The notes under the pieces: model-generated
Seen by the model: the letters and a program-made list of their open reading frames with translations, nothing else
What the model was told of the DNA's origin: nothing
Databases searched by the model: none
Translations under genes and position numbers: made by a program
Source of the DNA: Cycas panzhihuaensis
Taxonomy: Eukaryota; Cycadophyta
Reading direction: 5' to 3'
DNA length: 64,000 bases
Assembly: GCA_023213395.1 (NCBI GenBank)
Contig: CM041465.1
Coordinates: 161,579,741 to 161,643,740 of the forward strand
Part shown: piece by piece, positions 52,957 to 64,000 of the stretch
How positions within the stretch are numbered: the stretch's first letter is position 1
Layout: each line of letters opens with the position of its first letter

Positions 52957-53234
52957 TATGTCTTTTAGAAGGGAAGAAATGAACAAGGGACTATAAAAGT
53001 GATGGTAATAAATGACCGATCACTATTTACAAATGGGAAATGTAATGAAGTAGTGTAGAAGAAGGAAGAAGAAGTGAGAATGGTTGCTCAAAGATGAAGG
53101 GAGCAACTTAGAGAAAAGTCACCAACACTTGTGACAAATATTAACCCCGACGCAGCAGAATATGAGAAGCACTATGATAAAATTGGCCACTAACACTTGT
53201 GGCAAATATTAACTGACGCAAAGGGAATATGAGA
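52957..53234 (-). other. Leader and LTR junction with 67-bp duplication
   Basis: The segment GAGAAGCACTATGAT occurs at 53164 and 53231, and the sequence before each copy (AACACTTGTG, AAATATTAAC) is also repeated, giving a 67-base tandem duplication. No standard primer-binding site was found. TTTTATCATAGTGC on minus just past 53183 is the best, weak candidate, which would place the LTR edge near 53183 rather than 53235. Confidence 0.6.
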
Positions 53235-55248
53235 AGCACTATGATTGTGATTACACTATGGATCACTTTTACAAATAAGTAAGTGATCAATATACAAGAT
53301 TGTAGGCCAATGTAGAAGTCGACATCATTGGGTTTACACAACTTGAAACTCGAATGTAGGATGCGTAATCAACCCAATAACCTCTAACTTGTGTCCAACG
53401 TGTAGTTGAGGTTGTTGAAGGGATGCCTAGGCTTCTAGTAGAATTAATTTGGCCTTCACCGCGATACGCAATCGTGCTTGGTGATGAAATCCAAGTCACA
53501 ACGGAGCCCAGGTACTCCCAATCCTCACCCAGTTCACCAATGAGCAGCTATATACCTCCTCTAAAGAGTGGTACGTGCATACCCATGGCTATGACGGATA
53601 TTGGATCGGGTATATTTTAATCTTGTATTAAAGTTTCAGTTTTCCCGGTTGGTTATCAGGATGATTCCTGATTGAGGCACGATGGTATGGCTAACCAAAC
53701 CTCACCAATATTCCGGTGTAGTCCAGTCCCAACTTGAAACCCACACCTCCTTTATGGCAGGACATTCTGCCAACCAAGGTATCTCAACCTTGGCGAGTGT
53801 GTGAACAGGTACAAGATGGCGGAAAATAACGTACGTGATGCGTTTCTTTTAGGAAGAGTGAAAAGATTATCGAATTGCATCAAACGTACATTTAACTGAA
53901 AATAATGCTTGGAGTGCTTTTGGAGTGCTTGCTTGAAGTGTCTTTGTGTGATTGCTTTGAGTGATTTTAGAGTCTTTGAAATGCAATGATAATAAGTGAG
54001 TGAGGACACCGGATATTGCTCGATCCGGTGTTTTTTTTCTCACTTTTACAATGGGCTTTTAAGTCTTATAAAAGGAAGAAATTTTCTTCACTTTTTTTTT
54101 TTTTTTGTTAATACAAAAAGTACTCTTCACTAAATCTGCAATAACTTTCTCCCACGATGTCGAAATGGAGTCCGGGTTTTGTCTTTGCAAACTAGACTCG
54201 AGCTTCATCTTTAGGAAGTGGAATCAAGTCCAAATGAGTTCGAAAGTTATTGACAGCCCCACAAAGTTAGGAAATTATATTTTTCCGCATTGTTACTAAA
54301 AATAACTTGTTCACTAAAACAAAGAATAACTTCCTCATACGACATGCAAATTAGGTCTTTGGTTTTGCCGGAAAGTAGACTCGAGCCCCATCTTTGACAA
54401 TTGGAATCACTTCAATTGGATCTCTGTAGAAGATTTTGCACCTATGAAGTTCAAGAATCAAATTGTATTTCTGCGAAATTTCGAACTGCTAATATCTCAT
54501 TAACACATGATACCATATGAAATTTCCATCATTTTTGATCACGGGATCCCAATATGGGCAAGGTGAGAGCATACAATGATAGATATTTTCAATGGCTCAA
54601 AATTCTTTAAAAAATGGGTAAAACTCCCTTACAATCATTCTTCTAAATGTTGGAAAAATTTCTGAGATTTCCTTGTTAAATGGACAAAAAGGGAAAAGAA
54701 AAGAAGAATGAGATAGCATGAATGGCCAAAGAAATGATTGGAATCCTTGGGCCTTACAACTCCTTGTATTATGCTTCCAAACCCGCAAAGAGAAAGGAAA
54801 AGCAAACAATACAAAATATGCTATCATAATAACTTGAAAATATTTCTAAATTCACTTTCACAATCTCCTTCACCACATGGATTGTGGGGAGAAGTGATGG
54901 CTCCATTGCAAGTGCAAGTGGGAATATGAAGGAAGCAAGCTCGATACCACATGAAAAGAGTGGATCTATCCTTCATCTCCATGCACTAAACACAAAGGCA
55001 AACATGGGAGCAAGAGAGACTTGAGAGAAAGAAAGTAGCTCTCACAAAATGGGGAGGTAAGAATGAATCTCCTCCATTGAGCTTTACTTTTATATTGAGA
55101 GAGGGAGCATTTGAGTTAGGTGAAATGAAATTACACATAATGCACATGAAAGTGCATTTCACTTAAGTGATCTAATTTAAAGTTCACTTAAGACCCTTTT
55201 TCGAAATAATCAACTAATGTAATGACCTTATGTCATTAACCCTTTTCA
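53235..55248 (-). repeat. 5' LTR of young copia element
   Basis: Aligns with 1-2038. The outer edge is at CCCTTTTCA (55240-55248), LTR start TGAAAAGGG on minus. It contains a T-run at about 54092-54107 and no gene. Confidence 0.92.
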
Positions 55249-56756
55249 ATAGTGGGCTTGTATATGAATGTAGAAAATAATAAATAATAATACACTTCAT
55301 GTGGTTGATTCCAAGGTTGAAAGAGGACAAAGAGGAAGAGAGTGAGGTAAGGGGAAAATGCTTACAAAATAAGAGGCATATACAAGAAAGATCGATGTGT
55401 GGTGACCATTGCCATAAGATCACCCTAGTTACTTTTAATAAAATATGCTTTAACATATGTATTCATTGTATGTATTCTTAAATTTTATAAGAATGCCTAG
55501 ATTTTTAATTCTTATTATAGGACAAAATCTTCTCGTTGATGGCCCATTGATAGCCACTATTTATCTCCCACTACCACAAAAGTCATTTTAGGCTCCAATA
55601 TAATATTACAATATATTATTTTCAACTAGTAGTTATTTTCTTATGAGGCATATGTTCGTCACTAAATATTTTTATATTTAATGAAACTTGTTCTTGTTCT
55701 TGGGATATTAATCTTGTTACTCTATGGATTATTTAGTTGAAGAAGAAATTATAGCAAACCCAAAGTCATTTGATCCTCATACAACAAAAGATGAAGAGAC
55801 AAGATGCTATCACTCTAAATGATACTCTAAGCTCAAGATTGAAAATATATGTTGGACTGAGTTGTTGAGAACACTATTTTTATTGTGTTATTTTATTTGA
55901 ATTACAAGATGTTTGTAATTGGTAATATGACTACCTACTTATCTTATTGAGTAACTTTGAATATTCTTAGGCTTGGAATTTGAAGGCCAATTTGCTCACT
56001 ACCCAAATAGGAAATACTAAAAAGGAAAAATTTAATAAGCAAATAAAATCACCAAGTAATTATAAAGGGCACTCTCCCAATATTGTAATCCCCTTTTATA
56101 GAGCAGTAGTCTAAAATTTGGTGTATGGATTAAAAGTTACCCCTCTGTCTCTCTCTTACATAGGCACCTAGACAGGCCCTTCTTTGGCTATTTTGCCAAC
56201 CAATGTAAAATCATATAAAGTTAACAAAACTCTTTTAAGACTTTACAAGCCTTTTTTCACCCCATTTTGCCCAACTGCATATCATGAAAAGTCAACAAAT
56301 TTTTTTTTAAGACTTATAAGTTTTTGTTTTTTTCTTAATATGCTCAAAGTATTTTTCACATGTCCCGAAAGGATGGAGAACTAATCTTTGAGGGGTGCTA
56401 AGTAAATGCAAGGTAACATCACACCACTTGACCCCTACTAAATTCTAAATCGCTAATATGTCTTGGTAAACACTTAGGCTATAGTGATTAATTGTTGCCA
56501 TTGGAGGATTAGATCATCCTTATATTGAAAAAAAAAAAAAACTTTTTAGAACTTGGGTGAATAACTTATCTTACCGAAGAAAGTTCAAACTCTAATCAAC
56601 TTGGGTGAATAACTTGTCCACTTTTGAATTGAATGCTCTAATCAAAGGGTCAGCAAAGTTTGTCTTAATATTGTCTTTGGTAAGAATTCCAACCAAACAC
56701 CCTTCTAGTTTCAACTCTAATTTGATTATGAGGCGATTAATAGCTAGAAATGCTTA
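55249..56756. other. Intergenic, AT-rich, no gene seen
   Basis: Searched by eye on minus for the missing last exon of the downstream auxin-carrier gene (a glycine-rich FGFGGW-like block and a CYQC-like end) without success. Contains an A-run at 56529-56541. Otherwise nothing recognised. Confidence 0.5.
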
Positions 56757-57176
56757 GAGCGTGGTCCCATGCAGGGGGCTAGACCGCTTAACCAGCGGCT
56801 TCGGCGGTCCCATGTGCTGGATGGGCACCCGTTTGCAGGAGAAGAGTGGATCTTCTCCGAGATTCCCAGAGCGAACCCGCTCAACTTCTGCAATGTTCAG
56901 CGACGCAAAAATTGCGTCATTGAATTGAGCAGGCACCCGCTCAAACGTACGACACTGTTATAGTGTCATTTGATTGGTGAGATATTACAGTTACATATCT
57001 GGAACAATTAAATAATGTGCGGGAGACAACACTGGCATGGCGGAAATGGACACCTGGGAACTGTAGCAGGGAAATCTGGTGGATCCATGGGACCTCATTT
57101 CCCCACTCCGCCCCGTAAAACCTGAAGCGACCCCGCTCCGGTTTTTCCGCTCAGCCCCCCGCATGGGATTGCAAGG
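56757..57176. mobile_element. MITE-like element with terminal inverted repeats
   Basis: TCCCATGCAGGGGGCT at 56765-56780 and AGCCCCCCGCATGGGA at 57153-57168 are inverted repeats with one mismatch. Each repeat is separated by exactly 8 bases from a TTA (56754-56756 and 57177-57179), as expected for a TTA target duplication of the PIF/Harbinger group with worn ends. The element is 420 bases long, clearly more GC-rich than its surroundings, and encodes nothing credible (overlapping frames on both strands only). The family assignment is an inference from TTA and size. Confidence 0.7.
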
Positions 57177-57843
57177 TTAAAATTCTACAAGATTTTCATT
57201 TGACGTGACCTTTTTCAATGCGGTGCATTTTTTTCAAGTTCTTCTAAAAACACATCCCAAGATGTGTATATAAGAAACATTGCAATGCTTTTTTCAAAAG
57301 AAAATCATTGGTACCATGACTTGCTAACCCGGTGGGTGGTGAACCATGACTTCGGTACATGCATGTATAAAAAATTTTATTGGATGAATTCCAAGGATTT
57401 TATTCGTTGTCCGCCGAAACTTGGTGCAACGTATTCTGTAGACTCCAATCAATCGCAATCAAGGGGGTCGTTACCGTCCGAGGGTCGATTAGGACATTAA
57501 TATTATGATATTCATTCATATGTTACGGTGTCCATGTAGATTAGGTCCTTTAACATTATAATGTGCAAACGTCTGCATCTACCAGTCAAACAACGTCCAT
57601 GTCTTCATGGTCTTGCGGAATATGCGTGGCTCTCCGGATTTGCTAAACTTGGATGAATCACTATAAAGATGGTGTATGGCCAATCTAGCCGAGGATATTA
57701 ACAATATGATACGCATACTTAACATCTCTGAGTCAAACAACGGTATTCTTAGTTTGCAATCAAGCAGGCGGTCAATTCACGCTATCAGAGGCACTGAACG
57801 TCTACTGCAAAGTCCGAAAATTTGAAGGGGTCCGATGACTCAC
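57177..57843 (-). other. Region downstream of AUX/LAX exon 7 (possible intron 7 or 3' flank)
   Basis: Starts (minus) with a proper donor, GTGAGT at 57838-57843. Read through, the frame adds 13 codons and stops at 57802-57804. No acceptor followed by the expected C-terminal sequence was recognised. Confidence 0.5.
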
Positions 57844-59722
57844 CTGTTGGAGGCTCTGCATCAGGTAAGCACGCATAAATGCTACGCTTGGTATGATGTA
57901 GACCGAAAATGAAATCAGGAAGGCCCCCATTACGGAGTTAATTGGTCCAAAGAAAGGAATGGCCAGCGCGAAGAACCAGATAACCAGGACCACCGGCACC
58001 CTCGCTGCTGCTTTCAGAGCAAATCTCTTAGAGGTGTGAATTCCCAGTGCTTTTTCCCATGCCAGAAATATTGGGTTCACGTTCAGCATGAAGGCCACGT
58101 ACTTGCACAGAACAACCAATTCAGAGATTTAGATCAGATCGTCTGCTTTGAACTCTTCTAGTCGATCCCTTTTGATGAAAATTTAGTGTAATATTCCTAC
58201 CTGGTGCAAAATCATGGCAACAATGGCGACATTTTTCATTTTGGAAGGGGGTAGAACTCCGAATGCGTTGGAATTGTGCAGTAGAGTGTCGCCATAAGCC
58301 CAGTAAACGGAGACAGAGTCAGGGATAGTCAGCAAATAGGTGTACACCACTGCAGCCACATACGCAAATTTGTAGTTTCTGGGCTTCCACATGGCTTCCA
58401 TTAATTCTCTGTTGCAGCAAACAGATTCCATTTTGGTTAATATTTAATGTGGAACAGAGACTTTGATCAGGATTGTTTCTCGGGCTTTAACAGAAGGGAA
58501 AGAGGAATAACAGAAAGGTTGCAGAGATTTCACATGCACAGTCCATGGCTCCCAAATGCGAATAATATGTTCGTAGCGCCCGCAAAAAATTGAACCAGGC
58601 TTTTCGGACCCTGATGCTTCACATTTTCAATCTACAGATTCCAGACACCATATCCGTGAGATGCTGTACAACCAATTTCTACCGCAAATCCAAAAGCCAA
58701 TCCATTGATTTACAAACCTGGCCATGTTGAACAGCAGCAGTTGTCATGTAGGCAGAAGTCAGTGTGGTGGTGGCGATCCCGAGCAATGACACAATGCGAA
58801 AGTTGTGCAGAGATGGCAATAGAACACTTGGTATTGCTAAGAATCCAAACAGATAAAGCCATTGTCTCTTGTTCCAGTTTGAGTTCATGTAGTAAACGTC
58901 ACTGCAACATTAATTATTTACCAAAACACCCTGATTATTTTACCCAAATCACCATTCTTTCTGCATTGTTTCTTCACCCCGTCCATAGACGGCACAAATT
59001 TGGAGGCTTTTATATTGAATACGAACATCTACCTTGAACATGCTATCAGCTGCAGTACGCAGGCAAATGTAAGAGCCGTCATGTTGAATCCGAAGGTGAT
59101 TCGACCGAGCCATTTTCCGGCGACTGTACCGATTACTTCATGGTACTGTGGACATATAAATTTATTCCACAAATAAGATGACGAACAATATGGCAAGTCG
59201 ATCGGAACCCTTCGTGGTATGGAAGTAGAAAACAGACCTGAAGTATGTGTCTTTGGTGAAGAAGCCCAGTCCTTCGAGCAGAAGCTTCGGCATAGAATAT
59301 ACCGAGAAGATAAACAGTCCAACATCCAAAAGCACCGTAAAGAAACTGTAATCCGATTCCGAACCCATAACCCATTTGAGATAGAGTATACGGTAGAGTC
59401 AAAATGACGGATCCAACCTGAACATACAAATAGATCAGAATAGCTAACATTAACGGAGGATTTAGAATCAAAATGCCTGAGGGAAACCATTATTGACTTC
59501 ATTTACCTGGGCAGCTACAGCATTGAGCCATGCGTCGAAGACAGAGCCTCCGTACCATATACAAGCGTTCCAAACCCCCCTCAAGTCCCATTTTCTACCC
59601 TGTGTTCCTCCATTATTATCATTATCTTGCCTTCCCTCGTACAAATCTACAGCCCTTTCCTCTGCCTTTCCGCGGTTGTTCTCTTGCATCTCAGTTGCGG
59701 TAACCCCATTCTCAGTCGCCAT
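57844..59722 (-). CDS. AUX/LAX-like auxin influx carrier family protein, 3' end missing
   Basis: Exons (minus): 59507-59722, 59238-59417, 59033-59145, 58718-58901, 58534-58631, 58201-58408, 57844-58101. All six introns (86-131 bases) start GT and end AG, and phases fit, giving 419 codons. Start ATG 59720-59722 (ATGGCG, good context); the in-frame codon upstream at 59752 is GTG. The protein aligns from the YGGSVFDAW segment (residues about 57-65) through ILTLPYTLSQMG (76-87), LQLIACSSDVYYMN (about 156-169), NVKHQGPKSLV (about 235), AMWKP, VYWAYGD, and PFFGPINSVMGAF (about 387-399) with Arabidopsis AUX1 (485 residues), so about 65 C-terminal residues are absent. Family members are plasma-membrane auxin/proton symporters with about 11 membrane spans (amino acid permease-like). 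The block AUX1 has as GGHAVTVEIMHAMW reads GSHGLCIELMEAMW here, so substrate or function may differ. Single-copy context; retroelements on both sides. Confidence 0.85.
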
Positions 59723-60320
59723 AAGTACTCTTCGATTCCAACCTTTACCCACTGCTGCCTAAATTCTTCGTCACTCGCATATTCATCCGCTAATGCATAG
59801 CATCTGAATATAGAAGTTAGGGGCCGGATTCACCGGTAATGAAATGGCGTAGTGGGAGCTGTGAATATTTCACGGAAGAGAAGGATTGGAAACAAATTTT
59901 GATCGCATGTTTTAGAAGCCGATGAAATCGGATAAACTGTACAAGTCAGTGGTTTGCCTGCAGGCATCTAAAATTCCAGCAAGTCAATCAGACTCGGATA
60001 CACGTCTGAGCGAATATCTTACGAAATGCTGCTGCTGCAGATTGCGTGGGTTGAAATTGCGTTTCAGAGGGCCCACGGGTCGATTTCGATGGGCTTTCCC
60101 ATACGATTCGCCTGCTTAGTACCGTTTCTTGAAATAATGATTAACGTGTTCTGTGTGCGCGTGAGAGAGAGAGGGGGAGAGAGTCGACCCGCTAACCTCG
60201 GTTCAGGCCCGGCGGTTCCTCTTCATCGTCAAACTCCGACTGAATCATTACCATCTCAGACACTATCGTCCGTGCTGTCCCCTCTCACATTAAATGCATG
60301 GAACCAACGATTGAACGATT
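59723..60320 (-). promoter_or_regulatory. Upstream region of the AUX/LAX-like gene
   Basis: More GC-rich than the rest of the window. On minus it contains TATATTC at 59806-59812, about 85 bases before the ATG, a weak TATA candidate, and a pyrimidine-rich run (CT-rich on minus, GA-rich on plus) at 60162-60183, of the kind often seen in plant core promoters or 5' untranslated regions. No transcription start can be assigned. The plus-strand frame at 60026-60322 has no recognised domain. Confidence 0.35.
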
Positions 60321-62455
60321 GAAGTACCTCCCAAGAATTTTGGAATGCGCGGCAGCCCTTCAATTAAGATGGTGGGAACGTGAAGTACCCTTAAAAGGGA
60401 AATGGGGTCTCATAAGATCTTTCATTTTCCTCTGCTACTTTAGTTTCAAATCAAAATTTTACAATTGGCAATTTCTTATTGGTGTAAAAAAAGAATAATG
60501 GTGAAAAATAAATATTTACAAAAATTATAACAATATAATAGTATTGTTATACCATATAAGTACAAAAATATGAGTGAAACTATTCAAATTGAGTGATCTA
60601 TTTTTTTCAACTTTTAAATGCTCTCAAATTGTGTGGTTCTATATCATACAAATTGATAATAATACTATTTTAACTTGTTAGTACCTGTAAAAATTGTGCA
60701 TGGGACCCTTTGCAATAGGCCGAGGAAATAACCATCTTACTGAGCATAGCTTTCATACGTGTAAAAGAAATGGCAAAGACGACTCTCTTCTATCTGTTCG
60801 AGAAAATGACATTTCACAAGTTGCATTGCTTGCACGGAAAGCGAGGGATCTTGAGTGTTTACCATAGCCTTAAAATGCATGCAAAGACTACATGGAATCC
60901 AATATCAAAACATATCATGATGTATAAGAAATGGTATTGACTAAGTAAATTTGGAAATAATCATGTTTGAAATGTCTAGGTAAGTAAAATGATACACTTG
61001 CATGTAAAGTCATGTATGTTATGGAATTAAATCCCATAGTTTAGCATTTATGGTTTTACCCATTATTTTGAACACGAGTGTACATTTTTGTGTAAACTTG
61101 ACACAAAGGACTTGATAAGAAAGCAACACAGTTGGTGTAAGGCACACTAAGCACACATAATGGACATGTGCATGGGTAAGAAATATTTCTTATTATTTTA
61201 GAGGGGGATTAGTCTCACCAAGATGATTAACAATATTTACATCATTTCCTACCCAAGAGAGGATCCAATGTCTCCACTTCAATATTCCCAATGGCATTAG
61301 CATGATGGGGAGCACCTATAAAATCATTAGGATAGGTAATTCATTCTTTTACTTGTTACAAAACACAAAGTTTTCACTATATTTGTGTGTGGCAACTAGA
61401 AAAATTTAATGAAAATGTTCCATATTGCACCGTTAAGGGGATCAAAGAAAATGCACATTTCTTTATAACAATCCATAGTATGGAAGATATATTAAGCAAT
61501 AATTCTCAAATTAATATTTTTGTATGCACTAAAAGCTAGGGGGGAAAAAAAATCACATTTTTTAAATTATGAAAATTTGCCTTCTCTTTAGTAGACACGC
61601 AAATAATTGTGCCCATTTTAAAATAGATTTAGTCAACATAAGCATGTAGTCATACAACATTTTTTCAAGTATAATAGAAAACCTAAGTAGCATGTTCTAT
61701 CATCTAATTTGAATTCTTCTTAAATGTATTTTTTGAATGACTAGTCAAGCATTGGCTTGTATTCAATGCTTACATAAACATGAAGCAAGTCGTTTGACTT
61801 GTACTCATTATTAGCTCTTTGAAGAAGTATGTTCTATCAAAAAAATGTCCACCTTTGACTACTAAGTTTGATTTATTGCCTAAAATTTTACTTAGTCATT
61901 CATATTATGAACCATCCACGTGTTTTTCTCCTAATAGTCATCTATAATTAAACTTTCATATATTATTAGAAAATCTTATATTTGTTATAGATTAATATTT
62001 TCGCAAGTTGTTACAAATTCATTTCATGAGCAATGTTATAACTGATTCTCATTGTGAATATCATCAATAATTAGAACTCCAAAATATCTGTCCATTTTAG
62101 GGGCAATTTGCTTGTGAGAGAAGTTTAATTTATAATATTATTTAATGATTTTGTTTTCTTAAATTTAGATAAACCCAATCCTCTTGAGGGTGGAAATGGC
62201 CTTGCATATACCATTTAATATGTATACATTACGTAATAAATGCTATAATTAAGGTGGACTCTTTTTTAGTTTTATACTTATTTTTGATGGTTTATTCATT
62301 CATACCTCAAGTTTCCTCCCATCATTTATGTCCTATATGATAGAAATTAATCACCTTAACTTAGACCATTGTTAACTCAAATGTAATCTCCTCATAACCT
62401 AATGGAACATGGAAAGAAGATAAACCTAAGGCTAATCCATTATAATTATTATCTT
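60321..62455. other. AT-rich intergenic stretch, no gene seen
   Basis: No credible frame on either strand and no LTR pair recognised. Confidence 0.5.
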
Positions 62456-62865
62456 TGTTGGAATATCAATTATTATAATATTCAATGTAATGTTTAATTA
62501 AGTGGTTGAAATATCATTGGTTGATGTAAAGGTTCTTATACAGATTGGTTAATGATAAGGTAACACAAATATATAAAGGTGTGCATATTATAAGACAAAA
62601 TTAGATCATCTAGTTTGCCTTGTGAGACCAGGATGATTTAGGATGGTTTTTAATATAAAATCTCATACATGATTCTAGAGATAATTTTTCCCATTTATGG
62701 GTTTTCCACGTTAAATATTGTGTTACATTTATAGTTGTATGATTAATTCTTTAATTAACCATATTATCCTTATATTTTGAATGACTATATGATAATTGGT
62801 GTTTTTACATATTGATAAATATATTAATGGTTGATACATGCCTTTCTTATATATATTTCTTAATA
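62456..62865 (+). repeat. 5' LTR of a copia-type element leaving the window
   Basis: Starts TGTTGGAATATCAATTAT and ends just before a primer-binding site at 62866. About 410 bases. The start is chosen by the TGTTGG form common in plant copia LTRs. No second copy lies within the window. Confidence 0.65.
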
Positions 62866-62877
62866 TGGTATCAAAGC
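62866..62877 (+). other. Primer-binding site
   Basis: TGGTATCAAAGC, one base from TGGTATCAGAGC. It gives plus orientation for the element starting at 62456. Confidence 0.75.
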
Positions 62878-64000
62878 AAAACAATTTTTTTACATGGTAT
62901 CATACCTATAGTTGAGGATATCTCAAGGAGACTGGTGAAAAACTAGTATGAGATCATGCATAAGACAAAATAGGGTGGAGCATAATCAAGTAGGATGTTA
63001 AAGACCACATGCACATGGTGATGAACTTTGCCATCTAAAGAAAATCCATGCATGGGCTGTGTAGAATTGTTGAAGAGTTAGTTTCAATAGTAGTATGAAC
63101 TAATGACATGGCCCACTATGAGCCAATATTAGTTGATGAGAGATGTGTTGACCTAGGAGCCATGAGTAAGTGTATGTGATTATTATCAGTTGTGACTGAG
63201 TGGTTTAGAGTATGATGATGAAGATATAATGTAGATTAAAGATGAAATCTCCTTATTAGTAAGTAATTGTTTGATGATTTTATAGATATATATTTATTCA
63301 TATAGGCATATATTTAAAGCATGCAAGTTTAAATAAGTCCACCAAAGATAGTTGAAGGAACAAAGTTGTTGCCATTTAAATTCGCATTTATAGGCCTATA
63401 CAATTTACAAATGTGAGTGAGAATTATTGTGACAAGCACAGGTGGTTATAGACATCATGTCATATGACGGTGATAAAGCAATATGTTTTTTTGTCCACCT
63501 TTATTTATGGATTCATATCAATTTAATAAATATTTTTTCATCAAAATTTGACTATTACTATTAAGAGATGCAGAGAGATGAATTAAATTGTGCATATTTT
63601 TTGTTAAACTAAATGGAGGTTTTGTAATTTTTAAGAAGATTTCTCATATGTTGTTGGTTAAATAAATAATAATAATGAGGGTTTTAATATTTATTAAGAT
63701 GGCATGTTGAGCTACATAAAGGTATGCATGAGAAAATGATGGATAGTTTTGTTAGGCTAGAGTTTTTGAAGTGGTTCGCAGTTATTTTGTACATATTTTA
63801 TTAGTTGGTAGAATGGTTCCAATTAATAATCTACACCAATATTTAGCAAGAGAGCATAAAAGAGACAAAATATATAGCACCCAAATTTATATTATTGCTT
63901 GAGTACTAATATTATAAAATAAAAATACTTGCAAGTATACCAAAAGGGACACTGAAGCCATATAATGTTATAATGAACTCTAGACATAATCCTTCTTTTA
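62878..64000 (+). other. Leader or early body of the element starting at 62456
   Basis: No gag frame recognised in 1.1 kb. A second TGGTATCA occurs at 62895. AT-rich, possibly a leader or a decayed gag. Confidence 0.35.

Larger units (their letters stand above)
47765..55248 (-). mobile_element. Youngest-looking Ty1/copia retrotransposon, 3' LTR truncated
   Basis: The 5' LTR is about 2 kb (53235-55248, possibly starting at 53183). The 3' LTR keeps only its first 287 bases (47765-48051), then breaks off into unrelated sequence, so no target duplication can be read. The polypurine tract at 48052-48062 fixes orientation. Gag, protease, integrase, reverse transcriptase and RNase H are present in copia order on minus. 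Premature stops are rare compared with the other copia copies; damage is mainly single-base frameshifts. Confidence 0.92.

Noticed and set aside
52597-53620. Small frames in the copia LTR and leader (for example 53423-53620, 53287-53499)
   Set aside because: Lie in the LTR, are not kept between the two LTR copies and have no domain.
56754-56963. Two overlapping frames inside the inverted-repeat element
   Set aside because: Short, overlapping on opposite strands, no domain; the element appears non-coding.
58705-59037. Plus-strand frames over the AUX/LAX locus (also 59219-59407, 59493-59762)
   Set aside because: Antisense shadows of exons and introns of the minus-strand gene.
59468-59752. Longer N-terminus of the AUX/LAX-like protein starting at 59752
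   Set aside because: The codon there is GTG, not ATG; the ATG at 59722 has a good context and fits the family's length.
60026-60322. 98-codon plus-strand frame upstream of the auxin-carrier gene
   Set aside because: No recognised domain; low-complexity middle; lies in the likely promoter/5' region of the opposite strand.

Overview
The window is plant nuclear DNA. It is AT-rich and intron-bearing, and it is dominated by LTR retrotransposons. The one recognisable host gene belongs to the AUX/LAX auxin-influx-carrier family, which is characteristic of land plants and their algal relatives. The nesting, the heavy decay of most elements (many CAG/CAA to TAG/TAA and D to N changes, as methylated cytosine decay produces) and the long AT-rich stretches suggest a large-genome seed plant, possibly a gymnosperm. 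The taxon is an inference only. No bacterial-type operon, CRISPR array, rRNA or convincing tRNA gene was seen.

Layout. 1-2038: a 2-kb LTR whose near twin lies at about 53.2-55.25 kb. 2039-6234: AT-rich sequence with no gene. 6240-19253: a decayed Ty1/copia element on + with a 5-bp target duplication (CCTAG). It is split by a complete Ty1/copia element on - (9309-17407, target duplication AGGGA). 19845-21241: a Ty3/gypsy chromodomain remnant and a 261-bp tandem duplication ending in TA microsatellites. 21298-24900: a truncated copia element on -, with an LTR related to that of the 9.3-17.4 kb element. 28393-38640: a decayed Ty3/gypsy element on + carrying a copia element (29789-36730, -) inside it. 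38874-45338: a better preserved Ty3/gypsy chromovirus on -. 47765-55248: the youngest-looking element, a copia on - with a full 5' LTR and a broken 3' LTR. 56757-57176: a MITE-like inverted-repeat element. 57844-59722: AUX/LAX-like gene on -. 62456-64000: the 5' end of another + copia element leaving the window.

The AUX/LAX-like gene is the only probable host gene. Seven exons could be assembled, all with GT-AG introns of 86-131 bp and consistent phase, giving 419 codons that align with AUX1 from the N-terminal region to just after the PFFGPINS segment. The final exon (about 65 residues in AUX1) was not found in the 2.6 kb downstream. Conserved family positions are altered.

Points most worth a second look: the missing last exon and divergent signature of the auxin-carrier gene; the two nesting events dated by target duplications; a repeated pattern in which CAG/CTG in one LTR copy is CG in the other, which with frameshifts in the adjacent element hints at a sequencing or assembly artefact at methylated CHG sites; and a gag leader shared by two copia families with different LTRs.
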